DNA of 64,000 bases from Burkholderia diffusa (lineage in GTDB: Bacteria > Pseudomonadota > Gammaproteobacteria > Burkholderiales > Burkholderiaceae). This document shows, piece by piece, positions 26,966 through 33,905 of the stretch. The stretch covers positions 310,001 to 374,000 of the forward strand of contig NZ_CP013364.1 in assembly GCF_001718315.1 (NCBI RefSeq), written 5' to 3'. Below the pieces are notes generated by a model. That model had not been told where the DNA came from. It worked only from the letters and a program-made list of their open reading frames with translations, and did not search any database. The position numbers and the translations under genes were made by a program. How positions within the stretch are numbered: the first letter of the stretch is position 1; each line of letters begins with the position of its first letter.

Positions 26966-28762
26966 TCAACAGCCGATGCAGACGGGGCCGTCGCGCCGCG
27001 CGCGCGCCGTGTCATCGGCCACGACCGACGCGAGCCGCGGATCGGGCCGGAAGACGGTGATGCCCTTGAGCCCGTCGCGCCATGCCTGGAAGAACAACGC
27101 GTCGACCTCCGCGAGCGAACACTGCCCGGGCATCGTCACGGTCTTCGAAATGCCCGCGTCGACACACGGCTGCAGCGCCGCAAGCATCGCGACATGATCC
27201 GCCGGCGCGATGTCCGCGGCCGTGACGAAATAGCCCGGCAGCTCGACGTTGTCGCCATGCAGCTCGCGGAACAGCCGGTAAGCGTGGTTCTCCGCACGAA
27301 ACGGCCGGATCTGCCCGCCGGCGGTGCGGACCATGCGGCGCTGCGTCCAGCCGACGGCCGGCTCGATTCCGTTCGAACAGTTGTCGCAAAACGCGAGGCT
27401 TACGCTGCCGGCCGGCGCGAACGACAGCAGATGGCTGTTGCGCAGCCCGTGGCGCGCAATCGCGTGATGCACCTTCAGCGGCAACAGCGTGCGATACGCG
27501 GGGCCGGTCAGATAGGCGGCCGGGTCGTAGGCGGGAAACGCACCGCGCTCGGCGGCAAGCGCGGCCGATGCGGCGAACGCATGCTCGCGCATCGTCAGCA
27601 CGATCGTGCGTGCGAGCGTGCGCGCTTCCACGCTGTCGTAGCGCAGCCGCAGCATCGTCAGCGCGTCGGCCAGCCCGGTCACGCCGACCCCGACGCGCCG
27701 TGTCCGCCGCGCCTCGTGCTCGTGCGCGGCGAGCGGCCACGCGGTCAGGTCGAGCACGTTGTCGAGCATGCGGACCTGAATGCGCACCGCGTCAGCGAGC
27801 GTCGCGAAGTCGAAGCGCGGATTCTCGTCGATACCGAACGGGTGGAGCACGAAACGCGACAGGTCGATCGGCCCGAGCACGCAGCTGCCGTACGGCGGCA
27901 GCGGCTGTTCGCCGCACGGGTTCGTCGCGTCGATCCGCTCGTGCTCGCGCAGCGGATTCGCGTCGCGGATCGTGTCGAGGAACAGCAGCCCGGGTTCCGC
28001 GCTGTCGCGCGCGGCCTTGACGATCTCGTGCCAGAGCGTGCGGGCCGGAACCGTCGCGTAAAGGTAACGTCCGTCCGGCCGCCTGGGGGGCGCGCCGGAT
28101 GCGCGGCGGGGCGGCGCGTGATGGACGAGCGCCCACGGCAGGTCGTGCCGGACTGCTTCCATGAATGCGTCCGTGACGCCGACCGACAGGTTGAACGTCG
28201 GCCAGCGCGAGCGTCCGCGCTTGGCCGCGACGAATGCGACGAGATCCGGATGATCGCAGCGCAGCACCCCCATTTGCGCACCCCGGCGCGGGCCGGTGAA
28301 CGGCAGTGCCCGGCACATCGCATCGAAACGGTCGATCGCCTCGCATGCGCCGCGCACGGATGACTGGCGCCGTTCGTACGCGTCGGCGGGCGGCACCGGA
28401 GAAAAGTCGTAGCCGATTCCGCCCCCCATCAGCAGCGTGACCCGTGCGTCGTCGAGCGCCTGCGCGAGCGCCGTGTCGACCATCTGCACGGGGGTGTCGG
28501 GAGGAATCGCTAGCGGATGGACGAAGCAGTTGACCATCGTCCTGCCGTTGTCCGCGCCGGCATTGGCGAGGATGCGTCCCGCGCCGATCGCGCCGCGCTG
28601 CAGGTTCAGGAAAAACGCGCGCTCCGCCTGCGCACGGCGCTCGGCCGGCTCGGCAAGCGACAGCGCATGGGCAACGCGATGGAAGACGTCCGCGCGAGAC
28701 GTTTCGCCGGGTTGCGCATAGCGCTCGGCGAACACGGTGGTGCAAAGCGGTTGCTCGTCCAT
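26966..28762 (-). CDS. nrdJ: Adenosylcobalamin-dependent ribonucleotide reductase
   Basis: A 598-residue class II-like reductase making deoxyribonucleotides without oxygen. Visible are the substrate/radical motif NPCGEQPLPP with catalytic Cys and Glu, GGGIGYDF, TGPRRGAQM, and a C-terminal CIGC pair that would be re-reduced by thioredoxin. No NrdB or activase gene is near, which fits the B12 type. It is short for the family and lacks an N-terminal ATP cone. The start at 28762 has only a weak site (GAGCCCC). Confidence 0.88.
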   Translation of the reverse strand: MDEQPLCTTVFAERYAQPGETSRADVFHRVAHALSLAEPAERRAQAERAFFLNLQRGAIGAGRILANAGADNGRTMVNCFVHPLAIPPDTPVQMVDTALAQALDDARVTLLMGGGIGYDFSPVPPADAYERRQSSVRGACEAIDRFDAMCRALPFTGPRRGAQMGVLRCDHPDLVAFVAAKRGRSRWPTFNLSVGVTDAFMEAVRHDLPWALVHHAPPRRASGAPPRRPDGRYLYATVPARTLWHEIVKAARDSAEPGLLFLDTIRDANPLREHERIDATNPCGEQPLPPYGSCVLGPIDLSRFVLHPFGIDENPRFDFATLADAVRIQVRMLDNVLDLTAWPLAAHEHEARRTRRVGVGVTGLADALTMLRLRYDSVEARTLARTIVLTMREHAFAASAALAAERGAFPAYDPAAYLTGPAYRTLLPLKVHHAIARHGLRNSHLLSFAPAGSVSLAFCDNCSNGIEPAVGWTQRRMVRTAGGQIRPFRAENHAYRLFRELHGDNVELPGYFVTAADIAPADHVAMLAALQPCVDAGISKTVTMPGQCSLAEVDALFFQAWRDGLKGITVFRPDPRLASVVADDTARARRDGPVCIGC

Positions 28763-28790
28763 GGCGGGGCTCGGCAACGACGAATGATTC

Positions 28791-28832
28791 ACTGTAGAAG
28801 CCTGCCCGGACGTGTCGTTGATCGAGCGCAAC
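28791..28832 (-). promoter_or_regulatory. Degenerate FNR-type promoter of nrdJ
   Basis: Read leftward, TTGCGCTCGATCAA (28832-28819) has one weak half. TACAGT (28796-28791) follows after 22 bases. Confidence 0.5.
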
Positions 28833-28853
28833 CGGGCGCCTTCGCGGCATCGC

Positions 28854-28894
28854 TTGACGGTGGTCAACCCCGCGACCGGCATCGAACGTAAGGT
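28854..28894 (+). promoter_or_regulatory. FNR/ANR-type promoter of the PfkB kinase
   Basis: TTGACGGTGGTCAA at 28854-28867, then TAAGGT at 28889-28894 after 21 bases. It faces the gene starting at 28964. Confidence 0.7.
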
Positions 28895-28963
28895 GGAGCC
28901 ACGGCCGGCACGCAGCGATTGCCGCGAATCGCCGCGCCAGCCATCGACTGCGAACCGCGCACC

Positions 28964-29899
28964 ATGACCGATATCGTTACCGTTACCCTGAATCCGGCCG
29001 TCGATGTCGCGACGTCCGTCGAGCACATCGTCGATACGCACAAGCTGCGCTGTGCACGGCCGCGGCGCGACCCCGGCGGCGGCGGGATCAACGTTGCCCG
29101 AACCATTCACCGCCTCGGGGGCGACTGCGTCGCGCTGTACCTGGCCGGCGGGCCGACCGGCGACGTCCTGACGCTGCTGCTCGAAGCCGAGCGTCTGCCG
29201 GCGGTGCGCATCCGGATCGCCGGCGAGACGCGCGAGAACGTCTGCGTGACCGAGACCGCGACCGGGCGCGAGTACCGCTTCCTGATGCCCGGGCCGTTGG
29301 TCACCGAGGCCGAGTGGCGCGACTGCGCAGCCCGCATCGACACCCTGCACCCGGCGCCGCGATATCTCGTGTTGAGCGGCAGCCTGCCGCCCGGCGCGCC
29401 CGACGATCTGTATGCGACGCTGGCGCGGACGGCCAGGGCGAGGGGCAGCCGGGTGGTTGTCGACGCGGCGGGGCGGGCACTGCAAGCTGCCCTCGAGGCC
29501 GGCGTTCATCTCGTGAAGCCCAGTCTCGGCGAACTGAGCGCGTTGGCCGGCGAGCCGCTCGACGACACGTCGGCATGCCGGAAGGCCAGCGAACTCGTGG
29601 CGCGAGGACAAGCCGACATCGTGGCGTTGACGCTCGGTGCGCGCGGCGCATGGGTCGTCACGCGCGACGGCGCGCTGCGCCTGCCCGGCAGGCCGGCAAC
29701 GGTATGCAGCACGGTCGGGGCCGGCGACAGTTTCGTCGGCGGCATGGTCTGGGCGCTGGCGCGCGGCGTGCCGTTCGACGAAGCGTGCCGCTATGCGCTG
29801 GCGGCTTCGGCCGCTTCGGTCGAGCATCCGGGGACGGCGCTGTGCACGCGCGACGACGTCGAGCGGATTCACGCTGAACTGGTTGCGCAAGCAAGCTGA
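28964..29899 (+). CDS. pfkB: PfkB-family phosphofructokinase
   Basis: A 311-residue ribokinase-fold sugar kinase. The N-terminal TLNPAVD and GGGGINVAR and the C-terminal GAGDSFVGG (anion hole and catalytic Asp) are intact. The pattern is that of PfkB/FruK/LacC enzymes; fructose-6-phosphate is the likeliest substrate, with fructose-1-phosphate or tagatose-6-phosphate possible. Many Burkholderia lack a PfkA, so this could open lower glycolysis under anoxia; that is inference. The start MTDIVTVTLN is at 28964; a longer frame from 28919 is less likely. Confidence 0.87.
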   Translation: MTDIVTVTLNPAVDVATSVEHIVDTHKLRCARPRRDPGGGGINVARTIHRLGGDCVALYLAGGPTGDVLTLLLEAERLPAVRIRIAGETRENVCVTETATGREYRFLMPGPLVTEAEWRDCAARIDTLHPAPRYLVLSGSLPPGAPDDLYATLARTARARGSRVVVDAAGRALQAALEAGVHLVKPSLGELSALAGEPLDDTSACRKASELVARGQADIVALTLGARGAWVVTRDGALRLPGRPATVCSTVGAGDSFVGGMVWALARGVPFDEACRYALAASAASVEHPGTALCTRDDVERIHAELVAQAS

Positions 29900-29949
29900 C
29901 GACCAAGCGGGCCGATTCGTGCGCGATCGCGTCGATGCACGATCGATCG

Positions 29950-29991
29950 TTGATCTGGCTCAGCGGTTTTCGTGCCTCGATCGCGAAAAAT
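29950..29991 (+). promoter_or_regulatory. Imperfect FNR-type promoter of the deacetylase pair
   Basis: TTGATCTGGCTCAG at 29950-29963 has one good half and one partial half. AAAAAT at 29986-29991 follows after 22 bases. The predicted transcript starts about 20 bases before the gene at 30018. Confidence 0.5.
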
Positions 29992-30017
29992 GGGGCAGCC
30001 ATTCCACGAGATCCGCC

Positions 30018-30809
30018 ATGGCCTTTCGCCTGATCGCCTTCCTGCTCCTGTTGTCGTGTATGCCGCCGGTTTCGTCCGCCGACGTCGCGACCGTCGATTC
30101 GCCATCGCCGCGTGTGCTGATCCTGGTCTACCACCGGTTCGCCACCGCGCGCCTGGATTCGATAACGGTGCGTACCGAGACGTTGCGCAACCAGTTGCGG
30201 GCGATCGAGGCGAACGGCTACCGCATCGTGCCGCTCGCCGATGTCGTGCGCTGGCACGGCGGCCAGGCCGACGCCGTGCCGGCGCGAGCGGTCGCGATTA
30301 CCGTCGACGACGGTCATCGTTCCGTCTACGAGGTGCTGCGTCCATTGCTGGCCGCCCACCCGATGCCGGTCACGCTGTTCATCTATCCGTCGGCCATCTC
30401 CAACGCCAGCTATGCGATGACATGGGACCAGTTGCGCATGCTCGGGCAATCCGGCGGGTTCGACATCGAGTCGCATACGTACTGGCATCCGAATTTCCGC
30501 ACCGAGCGCGCCCGGCTCACGCCGGACGACTACCTGCGCTTCGTGTCGTTCCAGTTGAGCCGCTCGCGCGAACGACTCGAGTCCGAAACCGGCCAGCCGG
30601 TCCGGATGCTGGCCTGGCCGTTCGGCGTCCACGATGCGCAGACCGACCAGCTGGCCGCTCGCGAAGGCTACGTCGCGGCATTCACGCTCGACGCGCGCCC
30701 CGTTCGTATCACCGACCCGGCAATGGCGCTGCCGCGCTATCTGATGACCGACGCCTGCGACACACGATGCATGAACGGATTGCTCAGAACCGCCGGGGGG
30801 AAGCCGTGA
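30018..30809 (+). CDS. Secreted polysaccharide deacetylase
   Basis: A 263-residue NodB/CE4-like protein with a signal peptide (AFRLIAFLLLLSCMPPVSSA). The domain begins VLILVYHRF, carries VDDGHRS in place of the usual TFDDG, and has SHTYWHPNF as the second metal motif. It probably removes N-acetyl groups from a surface polysaccharide. The start at 30018 has only GAG upstream. It overlaps the next gene by 4 bases (GTGA), so the two are co-translated and likely act on the same polymer. Confidence 0.87.
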   Translation: MAFRLIAFLLLLSCMPPVSSADVATVDSPSPRVLILVYHRFATARLDSITVRTETLRNQLRAIEANGYRIVPLADVVRWHGGQADAVPARAVAITVDDGHRSVYEVLRPLLAAHPMPVTLFIYPSAISNASYAMTWDQLRMLGQSGGFDIESHTYWHPNFRTERARLTPDDYLRFVSFQLSRSRERLESETGQPVRMLAWPFGVHDAQTDQLAAREGYVAAFTLDARPVRITDPAMALPRYLMTDACDTRCMNGLLRTAGGKP

Positions 30810-32062
30810 TCGAACGTCTGATCGTCTGTCTGCTCGTGTCGCTTGCCGGTTTCGCCGCCCGGGCGGCGCCCGTCACGATCACCGTCGTCGATGCGACGAA
30901 CGGGCGCCCGCTGGCCGGCGCGATCGGCCACGCGCCGGGCGCGAACCGGACCGCGGATCGCGACGGCGCGTTTTCACTGGAGATCGACGCGGCGGGTACG
31001 CGCCTGAGCGTGCGCGCGCCGGGCTACGCGCGCACCGAAATCACGCTGGCCCCCGCCGAGGGCGCACAGACGATCCGCATGACGCCGGTGCGTCCGAAAG
31101 CCGTCTATCTGTCCGCTTACGGCGTCGCGGACCGCACGCTGCGCGAGGCGGCACTGTCCCTTCAGGACAAGACGGCGATCAACGCGCTCGTCATCGACGT
31201 GAAGGGCGACAGCGGCGTGACGCCGTATCGCAGCCTGGCGCGCGAGATCTCCGGTGCGTCGAACAATGTGGCCGGTGCCATCGTTCGTCCGCCCGATCTG
31301 CCGGATCTGCTGCGGACTTTCCATGCGCGCGGTCTTTACCTGATTGCCCGCATCGTCGTATTCAAGGACGACCCGTTGGCTCGCGCTCATCCCGAATGGG
31401 CCGTGCGCGATGCCGCCGGCGATATCTGGCAGGACCGCGAGCATCAGCGCTGGATCGACCCGACGTCGCACGCGGCCTGGCAACACAACTACGACGTCGC
31501 CGAAGAGGCTGCCCGAATGGGTTTCGACGAAATCCAGTTCGACTACCTGCGGTTTCCCGACGCCAACGGTCTCCGGTTCGCCGAGCCCAATACCGAGGCC
31601 AACCGGGTTGCGGCGATCACCGGATTCCTGACCGGCGCGCGCGAACGGTTGCGGCCGTACAACCTCTACGTGTCGGCCGACATTTTCGGGTACGTGTGCT
31701 GGAACGCCGACGACACCGCGATCGGGCAGCGGCTCGACGCGCTCGGACCCGTCGTCGACTATGTGTCGCCGATGCTCTATCCGTCGGGCTTCACATGGGG
31801 CCTGCCCGGCTGCCGGAAGCCGACCGAGCACCCTGGCGAGATCGTGTCGCGGTCGCTGGCCGAGGCGAAGCGCCGGACGGGGCTGGATGGTGTCCGGTTC
31901 AGACCGTGGCTCCAGGCGTTTCGCGACTATGCGTTCGATCACCGGCCGTTCGATGCCGACGAGATTCGCGCGCAGGTCGACGCGGCCGATGCGGCCGGCA
32001 CGGACGGCTGGATGCTGTGGAATCCGCGTAATCGCTACGATCCTGCCGATCTGCCGCGCTGA
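30806..32062 (+). CDS. Secreted glycoside-hydrolase-like protein (DUF4015 type)
   Basis: A 418-residue exported protein: signal peptide (LIVCLLVSLAGFAARA), a carboxypeptidase-regulatory-like beta domain (about residues 22-95), then a TIM-barrel of the putative glycoside hydrolase family DUF4015 (KAVYLSAYG, VIDVKGDSG, GFDEIQFDYLRFP, YVSPMLYPSGFTWG). The GTG start at 30806 follows GGGGGGAA and overlaps the deacetylase stop. PelA-like proteins pair such domains with deacetylases, hinting at exopolysaccharide processing. A decayed copy of its last ~40 codons lies at 33775-33905. Confidence 0.85.
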   Translation: MIERLIVCLLVSLAGFAARAAPVTITVVDATNGRPLAGAIGHAPGANRTADRDGAFSLEIDAAGTRLSVRAPGYARTEITLAPAEGAQTIRMTPVRPKAVYLSAYGVADRTLREAALSLQDKTAINALVIDVKGDSGVTPYRSLAREISGASNNVAGAIVRPPDLPDLLRTFHARGLYLIARIVVFKDDPLARAHPEWAVRDAAGDIWQDREHQRWIDPTSHAAWQHNYDVAEEAARMGFDEIQFDYLRFPDANGLRFAEPNTEANRVAAITGFLTGARERLRPYNLYVSADIFGYVCWNADDTAIGQRLDALGPVVDYVSPMLYPSGFTWGLPGCRKPTEHPGEIVSRSLAEAKRRTGLDGVRFRPWLQAFRDYAFDHRPFDADEIRAQVDAADAAGTDGWMLWNPRNRYDPADLPR

Positions 32063-32097
32063 TCGACGGGCAAAAAACGCGCAGGAGTCGAATCGTC

Positions 32098-32313
32098 ATG
32101 CCGTGGAATGACGAGCGTTATCCGCCTTCAATGCGGAGCCTGCCGCCGCCGGTTCGCGGCAAGGCGATCGATATCGCCAATGCGTTACTGCGGCAGGGGC
32201 GCAACGAGGGCAGCGCGATCCGCATCGCGATCGCGCAGGCGAAACGGTGGGGGCGTGCGCATGGCGTCGTTGGGCGGCGGGTGACGATCAAGTCAGCGGC
32301 GATCGAACGGTGA
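32098..32313 (+). CDS. Small conserved-looking protein, 71 aa
   Basis: A 71-residue basic protein starting MPWNDERYPPSM, with a helix KAIDIANALL and a second helix AIRIAIAQAKRW. This resembles a small family of unknown function seen in many proteobacteria, where the same 'xYPxxMxxLP...KAIxIANALL' plan recurs; that is recall, not a search. It lies 35 bases after the GH-like gene, with AGGAG about 15 bases before the start. Confidence 0.65.
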   Translation: MPWNDERYPPSMRSLPPPVRGKAIDIANALLRQGRNEGSAIRIAIAQAKRWGRAHGVVGRRVTIKSAAIER

Positions 32314-32362
32314 CCCTGCCGCCGGCGCTAGACCATCTACCTCGCCGGGCATTCTCGCCCGG

Positions 32363-32824
32363 TCATCGCCGGATGCAACGAGCGGCCAGAACGCACGCCA
32401 TCAGCATGACGGCGACCGCAATGCCGTGCACCGGGTTGCGCAGACACGACGCGACCTGCTCGCTCCTTCCCACTCCGAACAGACACCACAGACAGAAGTG
32501 CTCACAGTTGTTCGTGAGCAGCCGGTATTGGCATTCGCCGAGGCGCGATGCCGCGCGGCGCGCCGCTTCGATTCCGTCGTACGGCGTGCGCGCGTGGCGA
32601 ATGACTGCGAGCCCGCAACCCGCGCGGAAGCCGTCCAGGGTAACGACTTCGACCGGACCGCCGCTCGCATGGCGCGACCATCCCGCGTAATGAATCACGT
32701 TGCCGTCGCCGATATAGATCCCGTGATGCAGATAGCCAGGGCGGCGGGTCACGAGGTGGGCGCCGACCGGCGGCTCGCCATCCAGCATGGCGTCGTCGGC
32801 GTGCGCTGCGGTCGGATCAATCAT
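32363..32824 (-). CDS. LRAT-domain (NlpC/P60-like) acyltransferase or peptidase
   Basis: A 153-residue protein of the lecithin-retinol-acyltransferase branch of the NlpC/P60 superfamily. The circularly permuted active site shows His34 (YLHHGIYIG), a second His near residue 46 (VIHYAG) and the catalytic Cys107 in NNCEHF. A C-terminal membrane helix (residues about 133-150) anchors it. Bacterial LRAT proteins may act on phospholipids or peptides; the substrate is unknown. Perfect GAGGAG lies before the start at 32824, and the longer frame to 33232 is rejected. Confidence 0.85.
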   Translation of the reverse strand: MIDPTAAHADDAMLDGEPPVGAHLVTRRPGYLHHGIYIGDGNVIHYAGWSRHASGGPVEVVTLDGFRAGCGLAVIRHARTPYDGIEAARRAASRLGECQYRLLTNNCEHFCLWCLFGVGRSEQVASCLRNPVHGIAVAVMLMACVLAARCIRR

Positions 32825-33246
32825 CGCCAGCTCCTCGGTCCTGCGGCGGCGGTGCGGAAGGGCCGCGCGCCGGCTGCGAAACACGTTGCGTCCTGTCACG
32901 TCTCCAGTATTGACAGCGGCGCCGCGCGAAACAATCAGCGTGGCCTGAGCTTGCTGTCCGACGTAGGGGCGCCGTGTCGGAAATTTCCGACGAACCATGC
33001 AATATCGGCTGACGGCTGTCACGGGCGATTGAGCAGGCCGTATGCCGTTCCCCCCCGGTTTCAGGCTCACCGCGCGGTTTTGTCCGGCTTCCGCGGAAAC
33101 GCGCTTGATTTGAGTCAATGCGAAATCGACGTTCCGCGCGACGCTGACGATATTGCCGATACGCATGGGCGGCGTCGCGGCACGCGTGGACTTTCGCGAT
33201 CGGACGCGGGCGTCGCAACCATGCGTACTCAATCAGGAGAGTGAAG
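32825..33246. other. Intergenic region between LRAT gene and secreted-protein gene
   Basis: 422 bases without a gene. The FNR-type site at 33105 points right. A second, weaker palindrome CTGACGGCTGTCAC at 33009-33022 with GAAATT 21 bases to its left (32987-32982) could serve the LRAT gene but would give a long leader. Nothing else is seen. Confidence 0.5.
33105..33145 (+). promoter_or_regulatory. FNR/ANR-type promoter
   Basis: TTGATTTGAGTCAA at 33105-33118, 21-base gap, GACGCT at 33140-33145. It faces the secreted protein starting at 33247. Confidence 0.65.
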
Positions 33247-33720
33247 ATGTGGACCGGAACCATGAAGATGCTGCTTGCAGCCTGCTTGCTGGCGGTCGGC
33301 GCGAACGCGCTGGCGGAAACGTCGACCGAGCCGATCCAGCGCAACGGTGTTGCGTATATCACGGGCGGAATCGGCGAGGACGAGGTCACTGCATTTCGCG
33401 ATGTCGCCCCTCGCTACAACCTGCGGATCATGTTCGCATCGAAGGCCGGCCACTATCTTTCCGATGTCGACGTCACACTGTCGTCCGGCAAGTCGACGCT
33501 GCTCGACGTACACACGAGCGGCCCGTTCCTGTTCGCTCGCGTGCCGCCCGGGCGATATACCGTGTCCGCGCACGACAGGGCCGTTCAGGAAGTCCGGCAT
33601 GTCGTCGTCCCGGCGCGTGGCGGCGTCGAGGTGCGCTTTTACTGGCGCGACCCTGAACGGCAGGGCGCGATGCACCTGTGCACGGGGTGTCCTGTGTCGC
33701 AGCGGCAACCAGCCCGCTAA
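33247..33720 (+). CDS. Small secreted beta-sandwich protein
   Basis: A 157-residue protein with a signal peptide (MKMLLAACLLAVGANALA) and a mature domain resembling carboxypeptidase-regulatory folds (HYLSDVDVTLSSGKS, FLFARVPPGRYTV). Two cysteines near the C-terminus (LCTGCPV) may form a disulfide. I do not know its function; it probably acts in the periplasm. AGGAGA at 33235-33240 gives good spacing to ATG 33247; the GTG at 33241 is too close. Confidence 0.78.
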   Translation: MWTGTMKMLLAACLLAVGANALAETSTEPIQRNGVAYITGGIGEDEVTAFRDVAPRYNLRIMFASKAGHYLSDVDVTLSSGKSTLLDVHTSGPFLFARVPPGRYTVSAHDRAVQEVRHVVVPARGGVEVRFYWRDPERQGAMHLCTGCPVSQRQPAR

Positions 33721-33754
33721 CCGCACGTTCGATCATGACCGGTGAACGGCGGCG

Positions 33755-33905
33755 ACCCTACGATGCCGCGGCCGTCGCGGATCTTGATGCCATCGACGCG
33801 GCGGACATCCGTTCGCAGGTCGACACCGCGGATGCTGCCGGCACGAAGGAATGGCTACGGTGGAACACGCTCGATCGCTACGATGTCGCTGCGCTGCCGC
33901 GCTGA
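33755..33905 (+). pseudogene. Remnant of the 3' end of a DUF4015 gene
   Basis: The frame ending at 33905 encodes AADIRSQVDTADAAGT and DRYDVAALPR. These line up with ADEIRAQVDAADAAGT and NRYDPADLPR at the end of the protein 30806-32062, down to the same final Arg-stop. Only about 40 codons remain and no start is present, so this is a leftover of a duplication or of a gene lost by recombination. It overlaps the 5' end of the next gene in another frame. Confidence 0.75.

Noticed and set aside
25015..27015. Minus-strand open frame of 666 codons opposite ftsH
   Set aside because: It lies opposite a fully convincing FtsH frame, has Arg/His-rich shadow composition and no ribosome site; high GC makes such frames common.
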